This document shows, piece after piece, positions 7,842 through 15,909 of a stretch of DNA of 64,000 bases. The stretch is from NCBI RefSeq assembly GCF_014650775.1, contig NZ_BMVP01000009.1:124001-188000 (forward strand), read 5' to 3'. Each line of letters starts with the position of its first letter. The first letter of the stretch is position 1. A program made the translations under genes and the position numbers. Source of the DNA: Streptomyces cirratus (GTDB taxonomy: Bacteria; Actinomycetota; Actinomycetes; Streptomycetales; Streptomycetaceae). Below the pieces are notes generated by a model, which did no database searches, had not been told where the DNA came from, and saw nothing but the letters and a program-made list of their open reading frames with translations.

Positions 7842-9278
7842 GTGGCCGCGCCCAGCCCCACCGACCACCAGAGCCGCAAGCTGCTCGGCCGGCTCTCACT
7901 GCCCGAGCGCCGCTTCGTCGCCGACGCCCTGCGGACCGAGACCGTCGGCGGTGTGCTCCTCCTGGTGGCGGCCATCACCGCACTCGTCTGGGCCAACGTC
8001 CCCCCGATCGCGGGCGCCTACGACAGCGTGCGGTCCTTCCACATCGGCCCCGGCTCCCTCGGCCTGGACCTCTCCCTCCAGCACTGGGCGGCTGACGGCC
8101 TGCTTGCCGTCTTCTTCTTCGTCGCCGGCATCGAGCTCAAGCGCGAACTCGTCGCGGGCGACCTGCGCGACCCCAAGGCCGCCGCCCTCCCAGTGATCGC
8201 CGCCCTCAGCGGCATGGCGATGCCCGCACTGGTCTACGTACTGGTCAACCTGCTCGGTGACGGCTCGACGGACGGCTGGGCGGTCCCCACCGCCACCGAT
8301 ATCGCCTTCGCGCTCGCGGTCCTCGCGGTCATCGGCACCTCGCTGCCCTCGGCCCTGCGCGCGTTCCTGCTGACGCTCGCGGTCGTGGACGACCTCTTCG
8401 CCATCCTGATCATCGCGGTGTTCTTCACCAGCGACATCAACTTCCCGGCGCTCGGCGGCGCCGTCGCGGGCCTGGCGCTGTTCTGGTTCCTGCTCCGCAT
8501 CGGCGTCCGCGGCTGGTACGTGTACATCCCGCTCGCGCTGGTGATCTGGGGCCTGATGTACAACAGCGGGGTCCACGCCACCATCGCCGGTGTCGCGATG
8601 GGCCTGATGCTGCGCTGCACCCGTCGGGAGGGGGAGGACACCTCACCGGGTGAGCACGTCGAACACCTCGTACGGCCCCTCTCAGCGGCCCTGGCCGTCC
8701 CCCTCTTCGCCCTGTTCGCGGCCGGAGTCTCCCTCTCCGACAAGGCGATAGCCCAGGTCTTCACCCGGCCGGAGACCCTCGGCGTGGTGCTCGGCCTGGT
8801 CGTCGGCAAGACGGTGGGCATCTTCGGCGGCACCTGGCTGGCCGCCCGCTTCACCAAGGCCGAACTGAACGAGGACCTCGCCTGGCCGGACGTCCTCGCG
8901 GTCGCCTCGCTCGCCGGCATCGGTTTCACGGTGTCCCTGCTCATCGGGGAACTCGCCTTCGCGGGCGACGAGACGCTCACCGATGAGGTCAAGGCCGCCG
9001 TCCTGATCGGCTCGTTCACAGCCGCGATCGTCGCGGGCGTACTGCTCAAGCTCCGCGACCGCAAGTACAGGGTGCTGACGGAGGCCGAGGACCGCGACGA
9101 GGACCGCGACGGCATCCCGGACATCTACGAGCTCGACAACCCCGAATACCACCTGCGCATGGCCCGCATCCACGAGGAAAAAGCGGCGGAACACCGCCGC
9201 CTCGCGGCAGCGGCCGCGGCGCTCGCGGGAAACGAAGCGGCGGCCGGGTCCAGCACAGAGCGCGACCGTCCGGCATGA
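7842..9278 (+). CDS. nhaA: Na+/H+ antiporter NhaA
   Basis: Electrogenic sodium/proton exchanger of the inner membrane. The 478-residue protein has about 12 hydrophobic segments and the family marks: ATDIAFALAVLA in the discontinuous helix region and the paired aspartates of VVDDLFAI (D183, D184) that bind the ion. About 65 charged residues follow the last helix, giving a long cytoplasmic tail ending in an Ala/Glu-rich stretch. GTG 7842 has a near-ideal GGAGGTG 6 nt upstream. The gene is followed 52 bp later by the holin-like gene and the hydrolase in the same direction, so the three are probably co-transcribed. Confidence 0.95.
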   Translation: MAAPSPTDHQSRKLLGRLSLPERRFVADALRTETVGGVLLLVAAITALVWANVPPIAGAYDSVRSFHIGPGSLGLDLSLQHWAADGLLAVFFFVAGIELKRELVAGDLRDPKAAALPVIAALSGMAMPALVYVLVNLLGDGSTDGWAVPTATDIAFALAVLAVIGTSLPSALRAFLLTLAVVDDLFAILIIAVFFTSDINFPALGGAVAGLALFWFLLRIGVRGWYVYIPLALVIWGLMYNSGVHATIAGVAMGLMLRCTRREGEDTSPGEHVEHLVRPLSAALAVPLFALFAAGVSLSDKAIAQVFTRPETLGVVLGLVVGKTVGIFGGTWLAARFTKAELNEDLAWPDVLAVASLAGIGFTVSLLIGELAFAGDETLTDEVKAAVLIGSFTAAIVAGVLLKLRDRKYRVLTEAEDRDEDRDGIPDIYELDNPEYHLRMARIHEEKAAEHRRLAAAAAALAGNEAAAGSSTERDRPA

Positions 9279-9330
9279 TCTGAACTGACGGAGGACAGCC
9301 GTCGACGACGGACGACGTAGGGAGAGAGCG

Positions 9331-9789
9331 ATGAGCGCGCTGGACCAAGGGGTGGAAGGAGCCGAGCGCACACTCGGCCAGCTGGTCGCCTCGGCGACCG
9401 CCGAGATGTCCGCCCTGGTGCACGACGAGATCGCCCTCGCGAAGGCGGAGCTGCGCCAGGACGTCAAGCGCGCGGGCATCGGCGGCGCCGCGATTTCCAT
9501 CTCAGGGGTGTTCGCACTGTTCTCGCTGCCGGTGCTGAGCTTCGCCGCGGCGTACGGGATCCACAACCTCGGGCTGGGGCTCGCCTGGTCCTTCCTCATC
9601 GTCGGCGGAGCGTTCCTGCTGCTCGCCGGGGTGCTGTCGCTGCTGGCCGTCTCGAAGTTCAAGAAGGTCAAGCCCCCGGAGAAGTCCATCGCCTCCATGA
9701 AGCAGACGGCGGCGGTCGTCGGGACCGTCAAGCCGCACCCGCGCCCGGTCAGTGACAAGGCTGTGGGTGTGGCACGCTCGTCCTCATGA
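9331..9789 (+). CDS. Phage-holin-like (actinobacterial holin 3_6 type) membrane protein
   Basis: A 152-residue protein. Residues 1-45 are an amphipathic, charged helix region (LVHDEIALAKAELRQDVKRA). Two membrane segments follow (about 50-75 and 84-107), then a basic tail. This is the pattern of the actinobacterial family named after phage holins, which is widespread on chromosomes and has no proven lysis role. GGGAGAGAG precedes ATG 9331. The stop overlaps the start of the next gene by 4 bp (ATGA), so translation is coupled to the hydrolase. The same gene pair stands beside marP in mycobacteria, which hints at a cell-envelope job. Confidence 0.85.
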   Translation: MSALDQGVEGAERTLGQLVASATAEMSALVHDEIALAKAELRQDVKRAGIGGAAISISGVFALFSLPVLSFAAAYGIHNLGLGLAWSFLIVGGAFLLLAGVLSLLAVSKFKKVKPPEKSIASMKQTAAVVGTVKPHPRPVSDKAVGVARSSS

Positions 9790-10742
9790 CAGCGCCCTCG
9801 CCGGCTTCCGGCACCCCGCCCACGGCCGCCTCGGCGGTACGGATCGACATCCCCGGCGGGAAGGTGACGCACCGGGACGTCGCCGCCAACGGCGCGCGGT
9901 TCCACGTGGCCGAGCTCGGTGACGGGCCGTTGGTGCTGCTGCTGCACGGCTTCCCGCAGTTCTGGTGGACCTGGCGGCACCAGCTGACCGCCCTCGCCGA
10001 CGCCGGTTACCGCGCCGTCGCGATGGACCTGCGCGGGGTGGGCGGCAGCGACCGCACTCCGCGCGGCTACGACCCGGCGAACCTGGCGCTCGACATCACC
10101 GGAGTCATCCGCTCCCTCGGCGAGCCGGACGCCGCCCTCGTCGGGCACGACCTGGGCGGTTACCTCGCCTGGACGGCTGCCGTGATGCGGCCGAAGCTGG
10201 TCCGCCGACTGGTGGTCTCCTCGATGCCGCACCCGCGGCGCTGGCGCGCGGCGATGCTCGCGGACTTCGGTCAGACCCGGGCGAGTTCGCACATCTGGGG
10301 GTTCCAGCGGCCGTTCGTCCCCGAACGGCAGCTCGTCGCCGACGACGGGGCGCTCGTGGGCCGGCTGATCCGGGAGTGGTCCGGTCCGGTGCCGCCCGAG
10401 GACGCCGATGTCGAGGCGTACCGGCGCGCGATGTGCATCCCGTCCACCGCGCACTGCTCGATCGAGCCGTACCGCTGGATGATGCGCTCGATGGCCCGGC
10501 CCGACGGGCTCCAGTTCAACCGGCGCATGAAGCGGCCGGTGCGGGTGCCGACGCTGCACCTGCACGGCTCGCTCGATCCGGTGATGCGCACGCGAAGCGC
10601 GGCCGGTTCCGGGCAGTACGTCGAAGCCCCGTACCGCTGGCGGCTGTTCGACGGCTTGGGGCACTTCCCGCACGAGGAGGACCCCGCGGCGTTCTCGGCG
10701 GAGCTGGTGAACTGGCTCAAGGACCCCGAACCGGACCGCTGA
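9786..10742 (+). CDS. Alpha/beta hydrolase, epoxide-hydrolase-like
   Basis: A 318-residue alpha/beta hydrolase. HGFPQFWWTW forms the oxyanion-hole region. GHDLGGY places an aspartate (D122) at the nucleophile elbow, as in epoxide hydrolases and dehalogenases rather than serine esterases. The final GLGHFPHEE supplies the catalytic histidine. The region resembles EphE-type enzymes, and the gene sits at the matching place between the holin-like gene and marP. The substrate is unknown. It overlaps the holin-like gene by ATGA. Four copies of a 17-bp repeat begin at its stop codon. Confidence 0.85.
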   Translation: MTAPSPASGTPPTAASAVRIDIPGGKVTHRDVAANGARFHVAELGDGPLVLLLHGFPQFWWTWRHQLTALADAGYRAVAMDLRGVGGSDRTPRGYDPANLALDITGVIRSLGEPDAALVGHDLGGYLAWTAAVMRPKLVRRLVVSSMPHPRRWRAAMLADFGQTRASSHIWGFQRPFVPERQLVADDGALVGRLIREWSGPVPPEDADVEAYRRAMCIPSTAHCSIEPYRWMMRSMARPDGLQFNRRMKRPVRVPTLHLHGSLDPVMRTRSAAGSGQYVEAPYRWRLFDGLGHFPHEEDPAAFSAELVNWLKDPEPDR

Positions 10743-10809
10743 ACCGGCCGGAACGCTGAAGCGGGCGGACCGCCGAACCGGCCGGGACGCTGAACCGGCC
10801 GGGACGGCT
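10741..10809. repeat. Four 17-bp tandem repeats at the stop codon of the hydrolase gene
   Basis: Units of the form GAACCGGCCGGAACGCT follow one another four times with few changes (10741-10757, 10758-10774, 10775-10791, 10792-10809). The first unit starts inside the stop codon of the hydrolase gene. Confidence 0.8.
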
Positions 10810-10858
10810 GTCGGCGGATGACTCGACCGACGCCCCATGCGCTTGTATGACGGTCGTT

Positions 10859-10884
10859 CAATTGCCCGGCGCATAGGCCAATTG
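10859..10884. promoter_or_regulatory. Paired CAATTG palindromes, 20 bp apart
   Basis: CAATTG occurs at 10859-10864 and again at 10879-10884, so the two 6-bp palindromes lie on the same face of the helix in a GC-rich setting. They are 50-75 bp upstream of the small 57-codon gene and could be an operator or part of its promoter. No specific regulator is suggested. Confidence 0.35.
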
Positions 10885-10934
10885 GCCGCCCTGTACGGGA
10901 TTACCGACCTTGGGGCCCGGGCACAGCTCGGAGT

Positions 10935-11108
10935 ATGGGCTGGACGCACGACTACGGTGACACCGCACACGAACGCCGCTCGGCCGCCGCGCCGGGCACC
11001 CACGAGAGGGAAGGCCGCGACGGCCACGACCCTCGACTCGGGATTCCGCGCATCCTGCGCCGCCGGGCCCGCTGGGTATCGGCCCGGCTGCGCCATCCGC
11101 GGATGTAG
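10935..11108 (+). CDS. Small conserved-looking basic protein (57 aa)
   Basis: A 57-codon frame starting MGWTHDYGDTAHERR and ending ARLRHPRM. It is rich in Arg and His, with no membrane segment and no cysteine. It is too short for usual cut-offs but has good third-position GC and, from memory, similar small proteins occur after the epoxide-hydrolase gene in other Streptomyces. A GGAG precedes the ATG by only 1 nt, so initiation may be leaderless or start elsewhere. Function unknown. The stop lies 33 bp before the convergent end of the marP-like gene. Confidence 0.5.
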   Translation: MGWTHDYGDTAHERRSAAAPGTHEREGRDGHDPRLGIPRILRRRARWVSARLRHPRM

Positions 11109-11141
11109 AGCGCCTCTGGGGACACCGGCCCGGGCCGCGGC

Positions 11142-12344
11142 TCAGAGCGCGCAGCCCTGGCTGTCCACCCGCCGGTCGGCGGTCTTCCCGCTCCGGACGT
11201 CCTCGCGGATCTCGTCCGCCGTCAGGGCGTAGCCGGTTTCGGGGTCGTCCAGGGACTTGGCGAAGACGACCCCGTACACCTTGCCGTCGGGCGTCAGCAG
11301 CGGACCGCCGGAGTTGCCCTGGCGGACCGTCGCGAACAGGGAGTACACGTCCCGTCGCACGGTGCCGCGGTGGTAGATGTCCGGACCGTTGGCGTTGATC
11401 CTGCCGCGCACACGCGCCGAACGGATGTCGTATGCACCGTTCTCCGGGAAGCCGGCCACGATCGCATCGCTGCCGCTCACCGCGTCCTTCTCGGTGAACT
11501 CCAGCGCGGGCGCCTTCAGCTTGGGCACGTCGAGAACGGCGATGTCACGCTCCCAGTCGTAGAGCACCACCTTGCCGTCGTAGAGCTTGCCCTCGCCGCC
11601 CACCTGCACGGTCGGCTCGGAGACCCCGCCCACGACGTGCGCGTTGGTCATCACCTTGCCGGGCGCGAACACGAAGCCCGTGCCCTCCAGCACCTTGCTG
11701 CAACTGGGGGCGGTGCCCACGACCTTCACGATCGAGCGCTTGGCGAGTTGGGCGACGTTGCTGCGGGCGAGCGCCGGATCGGGCGCCCGCACCTCGGTGA
11801 TCGGCTCGTTGGAGAACGGGCTGAACACCTGGGGGAAGCCGTTCTGCGCCAGGGTCGAACTGAAATCCGAGAACCAGGTGTTCGCCTGCGCCGGCACCAC
11901 CCGAGACACGCCGAGCAGCACCTTGGAGTTGCGGACCTCCTTGCCCAGGGTGGGCAGCGAGGTCCCGGCGAGCGCGGAACCGATCAGCCAGGCCACCAGC
12001 AGCATCGCGACGACGTTCACCAGCGCCCCGCCCGTCGCGTCGACGGCGCGGGCCGGGGACCAGGTGATGTGGCGTCTGAGCCTGCTGCCCAGATGAGTGG
12101 TGAGGGCCTGGCCGATCGAGGCGCAGATGATGATCACGACGACGGCGATCACCACGACGGTGGTGGACACCTGGGTGCCGTTGTCCGTGACCCGGTCCCA
12201 GATCAAAGGCAGCAGGGACACGGCGATGAGACCACCGCCCAGGAAGCCGATCACCGACAGGATGCCGACGACGAAGCCCTGGCGGTAGCCGACGATCGCG
12301 AACCACACGGCGGCGACCAACAACAGGATGTCCAGCACGTTCAC
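11142..12344 (-). CDS. marP: MarP-like membrane-anchored serine protease (CvpA plus trypsin-like domain)
   Basis: A 400-residue protein with four N-terminal membrane helices (CvpA/colicin-V-production type, residues 1-130) and an extracytoplasmic chymotrypsin-like protease. The triad is visible: H236 in TNAHVV, D267 in ERDIAVLD, S345 in QGNSGGPL. C215 and C398 match the disulfide pair that controls MarP of M. tuberculosis, where the enzyme confers acid resistance and cleaves a peptidoglycan hydrolase. A similar envelope-stress role is likely. I chose GTG 12344, which starts the protein at MNVLDILLL; GTG 12353 is the alternative. It starts 13 bp after the Nudix gene stop and is probably in one operon with it. 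Confidence 0.9.
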   Translation of the reverse strand: MNVLDILLLVAAVWFAIVGYRQGFVVGILSVIGFLGGGLIAVSLLPLIWDRVTDNGTQVSTTVVVIAVVVIIICASIGQALTTHLGSRLRRHITWSPARAVDATGGALVNVVAMLLVAWLIGSALAGTSLPTLGKEVRNSKVLLGVSRVVPAQANTWFSDFSSTLAQNGFPQVFSPFSNEPITEVRAPDPALARSNVAQLAKRSIVKVVGTAPSCSKVLEGTGFVFAPGKVMTNAHVVGGVSEPTVQVGGEGKLYDGKVVLYDWERDIAVLDVPKLKAPALEFTEKDAVSGSDAIVAGFPENGAYDIRSARVRGRINANGPDIYHRGTVRRDVYSLFATVRQGNSGGPLLTPDGKVYGVVFAKSLDDPETGYALTADEIREDVRSGKTADRRVDSQGCAL

Positions 12345-12357
12345 GTGGGCCACCGTC

Positions 12358-13116
12358 TCATGCGCGCCAGTCGATCGTGACCTCACGTGAGCGGTCCCAC
12401 TCCCGCTCCCACCCCGCGAAGTGCAGCAACCGGTCGATCACCCCGGCGGTGAAACCCCAGACCAGAGCCGATTCGACGGTGAAAGCGGGGCCCAGATGGC
12501 CGCTCGGATGAACGGCTGTCACACGGTGCGCCGGATCCGCGAGATCCGCCACCGGCACCGTGAAGACCCGGGCCGTCTCCGCCGGGTCCACGGCGCCGAC
12601 CGGGGTGGGGACCCGCCACCACCCGAGCACCGGGGTCACGACGAACTCGCTGACCGGGATGTAGAGGCGGGGCAGCGCCCCGAAGAGCTGGACCCCGGCG
12701 GGATCGAGGCCGGTCTCCTCCTGCGCCTCCCGCAGGGCGGCGCGCAGCGGGCCCGTGGTGTGCGGGTCCCCGTCCTCGGGGTCGAGGGCGCCGCCCGGGA
12801 AGGAGGGCTGGCCCGCATGGGAGCGAAGGCTCCCCGCGCGTTCCTGGAGCAGCAGCTCCGGGCCGCGGGGCCCCTCGCCGAAGAGGATCAGCACGGCGGA
12901 CTGCCGGCCCCGCCCGTCCTCGGGGGGCAGGAACCGGCTCAGCTGGTGGGGCCGTACGGTGCGCGCGGCCTCGACCACTGGGCCCAGCCAGGCGGGAAGC
13001 CCCCGGGTGCTCAGGGTCACTCCGCCGCGGGGGCCGACGTACGACTCATCGCCCGGGGCCTCCGGCGCGCCCACCGGCGCGCCCGTCACGCTCTCGTCCC
13101 TCGTACCCCGCGTCAT
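12358..13116 (-). CDS. Nudix hydrolase, CoA-pyrophosphatase type
   Basis: A 252-residue Nudix protein. The box is visible as GGALDPEDGD followed by LREAQEETGL, with an LLxxRAGSLRxHxGQPSFPGG lead-in typical of the CoA/acyl-CoA diphosphatase subgroup (NudL/UPF0035). It probably hydrolyses CoA derivatives or similar nucleotide diphosphates. About 60 residues precede the domain and are not recognised. ATG 13116 has AGGGG 5 nt upstream; longer in-frame starts lack one. It is directly followed by the marP-like gene, the same arrangement as in mycobacteria. Confidence 0.85.
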   Translation of the reverse strand: MTRGTRDESVTGAPVGAPEAPGDESYVGPRGGVTLSTRGLPAWLGPVVEAARTVRPHQLSRFLPPEDGRGRQSAVLILFGEGPRGPELLLQERAGSLRSHAGQPSFPGGALDPEDGDPHTTGPLRAALREAQEETGLDPAGVQLFGALPRLYIPVSEFVVTPVLGWWRVPTPVGAVDPAETARVFTVPVADLADPAHRVTAVHPSGHLGPAFTVESALVWGFTAGVIDRLLHFAGWEREWDRSREVTIDWRA

Positions 13117-13231
13117 AGGCACCCCTGCTCCCTGGATCCGTGTCCACCCCGGCGACGGCGACACCCGCTCAACGCGGCCCGGTGCCGGTTTCGTTCCTGC
13201 GCGAGCCGCCTCGCGGCGCCGCGTTCCGTGC

Positions 13232-14227
13232 TCAAGGCGCCGGGGCGCCCAGCGGTGGTGCGGGCAGGCCGGGATAGTCCGCCGGCGGGCTCAGCCGCTG
13301 GCCGGGCTGGCCGCCCTTCTCGTACTTGAGCAGCTTCCGCGCCTTCTCCGGATCGGTCTCGCCCTCCCCGTACGACGGGCAGAGCGGGGCGATCGGGCAG
13401 GCGCCGCAAGCGGGCTTGCGGGCGTGGCAGATCCGGCGGCCGTGGAAGACGACGCGGTGCGAGAGCATCGTCCACTCGCTTTTGGGGAAGATCGCGCAGA
13501 TCTCCTCCTCGACCTTCTCCGGGTCCTCCTGCTCGGTCCACTTGAAGCGGCGCACCAGTCGGCCGAAGTGGGTGTCGACGGTGATCCCGGGGACGCCGAA
13601 GGCGTTGCCGAGGACCACGTTGGCGGTCTTGCGACCCACACCGGGCAGGGTCACCAGGTCTTCTATCCGGCCCGGCACCTCTCCGCCGAACTTCTCGCAC
13701 AGGGCCTGCGAGAGGCCGAGGAGGGAACGCGACTTGGCCCGGAAGAACCCGGTCGGCCGGATCAGCTCCTCCAGATCCTCCGGGGCGGCCGCGGCCATGG
13801 CCTCGGGGGTGGGGTAGGCGGCGAACAGGGCCGGGGTCGTCTGGTTCACGCGCAGGTCGGTGGTCTGCGCGGAGAGGACGGTGGCGACCAGGAGCTCGAA
13901 CGGGTTGCGGAAGTCCAGTTCCGGATGGGCGTACGGGTACACCTCGGCCAGTTCCCGGTTGATCCGGCGGGCCCTGCGGATCATCGCGAGACGGGATTCC
14001 GGCTTCGGCTGCTTGGCGGCCCGCCCGGGCGCCTGCTTCACGGCCCGCGCGTCTGCCTGCTTCGCGGCCCGCCCGGATGCTTGTTTCTTGGTCGAACTTT
14101 TGCCCTGAGGACTCGGAGGAACCTCCGATGGGGACGTTCCGGGGGCTTGTTCGCCCACGGCTGAATTCTGGGCCGCCGTCACTCCCGCGGACCCCATGGC
14201 CTGTGCTCTCACCGGCTTCTTGGACAC
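13232..14227 (-). CDS. nth: Endonuclease III (DNA glycosylase/AP lyase)
   Basis: Removes oxidised pyrimidines from DNA and nicks the abasic site. The helix-hairpin-helix [12 protein letters not shown] carries the catalytic lysine and [11 protein letters not shown] the catalytic aspartate. The iron-sulfur loop C-x6-C-x2-C-x5-C is complete in [17 protein letters not shown]. At 331 residues it is longer than the usual 210-250 because of a disordered N-terminal tail of about 75 residues with repeated KQA-GRAAKQ-like units, and a Pro-rich C-terminus. The start could lie later, near [13 protein letters not shown], because GTG 14227 has a weak ribosome binding site. It is divergent from crp. Confidence 0.93.
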   Translation of the reverse strand: MSKKPVRAQAMGSAGVTAAQNSAVGEQAPGTSPSEVPPSPQGKSSTKKQASGRAAKQADARAVKQAPGRAAKQPKPESRLAMIRRARRINRELAEVYPYAHPELDFRNPFELLVATVLSAQTTDLRVNQTTPALFAAYPTPEAMAAAAPEDLEELIRPTGFFRAKSRSLLGLSQALCEKFGGEVPGRIEDLVTLPGVGRKTANVVLGNAFGVPGITVDTHFGRLVRRFKWTEQEDPEKVEEEICAIFPKSEWTMLSHRVVFHGRRICHARKPACGACPIAPLCPSYGEGETDPEKARKLLKYEKGGQPGQRLSPPADYPGLPAPPLGAPAP

Positions 14228-14329
14228 CCGGCCAGCCTAAGGCCGGCCGCCGACAGTCGCCCGGACCTCAGGTAACACCACCCTGATGAGGCTCCGGCCA
14301 CCCAGCACACCCGTCCGTCCGGCATCCTT

Positions 14330-14343
14330 GTGATTGATCGCAC
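14330..14343. promoter_or_regulatory. Crp-like operator upstream of crp
   Basis: GTGATTGATCGCAC gives GTG-N8-CAC, the core symmetry of Crp sites; the outer bases read TGTGA at the left. It differs from the Streptomyces consensus GTG-N6-G-N-CAC only at the inner G. It lies about 66 bp before the crp start and 103 bp from the divergent nth start, so it could serve autoregulation. Confidence 0.5.
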
Positions 14344-14408
14344 TGTTTCAGCCGTCCGGCAAAATGGGGAGCGGTCCCCTTGAGCTGGTCGACATAGGAG
14401 AGAGACTC

Positions 14409-15083
14409 GTGGACGACGTTCTGCGGCGCGCCCCGCTGTTCGCGGCGCTCGATGACGAGCAGGCCGCGGAGCTCCGCGCCTCCATGGGCGAGGTGACCCT
14501 CGCACGCGGTGACGCCCTGTTCCACGAGGGCGACCCCGGTGACCGGCTGTACGTCGTCACCGAGGGCAAGGTCAAGCTGCACCGCACCTCCCCCGACGGC
14601 CGCGAGAACATGCTGGCCGTCCTCGGTCCCGGCGAGCTGATCGGCGAGCTGTCGCTGTTCGACCCGGGCCCGCGCACCGCCACCGCCACCGCCCTGACCG
14701 AGGTCAAGCTGCTGGGCCTCGGCCACGGCGACCTCCAGCCGTGGCTGAACGCCAGGCCCGAGGTCGCGACGGCGCTGCTGCGCGCGGTGGCCCGCCGCCT
14801 ACGCAAGACCAACGACCAGATGTCCGACCTGGTCTTCTCCGACGTTCCGGGCCGTGTGGCCCGGGCCCTCCTGGACCTGTCGCGCCGCTTCGGCGTGCAG
14901 TCGGAGGAGGGCATCCACGTCGTGCACGACCTCACGCAGGAGGAGCTGGCGCAGCTCGTCGGCGCCTCCCGCGAGACGGTGAACAAGGCGCTGGCCGACT
15001 TCGCCGGGCGCGGCTGGCTGCGGCTGGAGGCGCGTGCGGTGATCCTGCTGGACGTGGAGCGGCTGGCGAAGCGCTCGCGCTGA
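14409..15083 (+). CDS. crp: Crp/Fnr family transcription factor (cAMP receptor protein)
   Basis: A 224-residue regulator, the same length as S. coelicolor Crp. Residues about 15-115 form a cyclic-nucleotide-binding beta roll, including PGELIGELSLFDPGPRTATATA, the phosphate-binding cassette. Residues about 145-215 are a winged helix with the recognition region ASRETVNKALADFA. In Streptomyces, Crp controls germination and antibiotic genes. GTG 14409 follows GGAG by 8 nt. An upstream Crp-like site suggests autoregulation, and an 18-bp perfect hairpin terminates the gene. Confidence 0.95.
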   Translation: MDDVLRRAPLFAALDDEQAAELRASMGEVTLARGDALFHEGDPGDRLYVVTEGKVKLHRTSPDGRENMLAVLGPGELIGELSLFDPGPRTATATALTEVKLLGLGHGDLQPWLNARPEVATALLRAVARRLRKTNDQMSDLVFSDVPGRVARALLDLSRRFGVQSEEGIHVVHDLTQEELAQLVGASRETVNKALADFAGRGWLRLEARAVILLDVERLAKRSR

Positions 15084-15108
15084 CGCGGGGCCACGCCACG
15101 GGCTTGTA

Positions 15109-15147
15109 GCGGAAGGGTCCCGCCCCACGGGGGCGGGACCCTTCCGC
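15109..15147 (+). terminator. Terminator after crp
   Basis: A perfect 18-bp inverted repeat (15109-15126 with 15130-15147, loop ACG), starting 25 bp after the crp stop. There is no long T-run, as is normal in Streptomyces. Confidence 0.85.
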
Positions 15148-15159
15148 GTCCGCGGGGGC

Positions 15160-15605
15160 CGGTGGGTATGGGCGCGCCCGGCCGGTGGGCGCCTGCCCAG
15201 CCGGTGAGCTTCGCCTCGCCGGTCGGCGCCTGCCCGGTGGTTCAAGCCTCGCCGGTAGGCGCGCCCGGCCGGTGGGCGCCTGCCCAGGCGGCGGGCTTCG
15301 CCTCGCGGGACGGCGCCTGCCCAGCCGGCTGCCGCCTCGCCGGTCGGCATCTGCCCCGATCGGTGAACTAGCGCCCCGCAGCGAAGCGCCCGGTCCGTGG
15401 GCTCCTGCCCGGCGGTGAGCCAGCCCTGCCGGTCGGTGCCTGCCCGGTCGGTGGGCTTGCGCCTCGCGGTGGACGCGCCCGGCTCGTGGGCGCCTGCCCA
15501 GGCGGTGAGCGCACCCGCTGCCGTGGGTGCCTCCGGGCGGTGAGCTTGTGTCAGCCGGTCCGATGCCCGACCAGCAGACCTGCGCCTCGCCGGTCGGGGC
15601 CTGCC
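15160..15605. repeat. Degenerate tandem array of about twelve 33-40 bp units
   Basis: The stretch between the crp terminator and the L7/L12-like gene is built from repeats containing CCGGTCGGCGCCTGCCC followed by a variable GGCGGTGAGCTTCGCCTCG part; shorter variants end in GCGCGCCCGG. About twelve units can be laid out head to tail. Open frames cross it on both strands but change reading frame between units and resemble nothing. No other content is visible in this 446-bp gap. Confidence 0.75.
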
Positions 15606-15621
15606 CATGTGGTGGGGGCGG

Positions 15622-15909
15622 CTAGGGGGTGAGGGTTTCGACCGCCTGCTTGGCTTCCAGGAGGCCGGAGCCGGTCAGGCGGCGGTGGGCGCGGATGGCC
15701 TCGACGGTGCGGCCGTCGCGGGCCAGCGCCCGTACCTCGTCCATCCCCGCCGGTTCCGGCTCCTCGATGCCGAAGTGGTCCAGCACCAGCCCCAGGCGCC
15801 GCTCCAGACCGTCCGCCCGGCGTTCCAGGGCCTTCATCCGGAGGGTCACCGTCGAGGTGACCCACGCCGTCGTGGCGATCAGCGCGAGCAGAAGGAACAG
15901 TACGGTCAT
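15622..15909 (-). CDS. Small membrane-anchored protein with an L7/L12 C-terminal-like domain
   Basis: 95 residues. An N-terminal membrane helix (MTVLFLLLALIATTAWV) and a short coiled stretch (RMKALERRADGLERRLGLVL) are followed by a domain ending in SGLLEAKQAVETL. That is the helix pattern of the ribosomal protein L7/L12 C-terminal domain, also found in non-ribosomal proteins. ATG 15909 overlaps the stop of the upstream metallo-hydrolase gene by ATGA, so the two are translationally coupled. Function unknown; the partner gene suggests a link to it rather than to the ribosome. Confidence 0.7.
   Translation of the reverse strand: MTVLFLLLALIATTAWVTSTVTLRMKALERRADGLERRLGLVLDHFGIEEPEPAGMDEVRALARDGRTVEAIRAHRRLTGSGLLEAKQAVETLTP

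Noticed and set aside
8682-11096. An 804-codon leftward frame across nhaA, the holin-like gene and the hydrolase
   Set aside because: It crosses three well-supported rightward genes and has no recognisable domain.
10837-11232. A 131-codon rightward frame between the hydrolase and marP genes
   Set aside because: It is out of frame with the better 57-codon candidate and runs into the marP gene on the other strand.
15162-15418. Two short rightward frames in the repeat array after crp
   Set aside because: They consist only of the DNA repeat, and different units are read in different frames.
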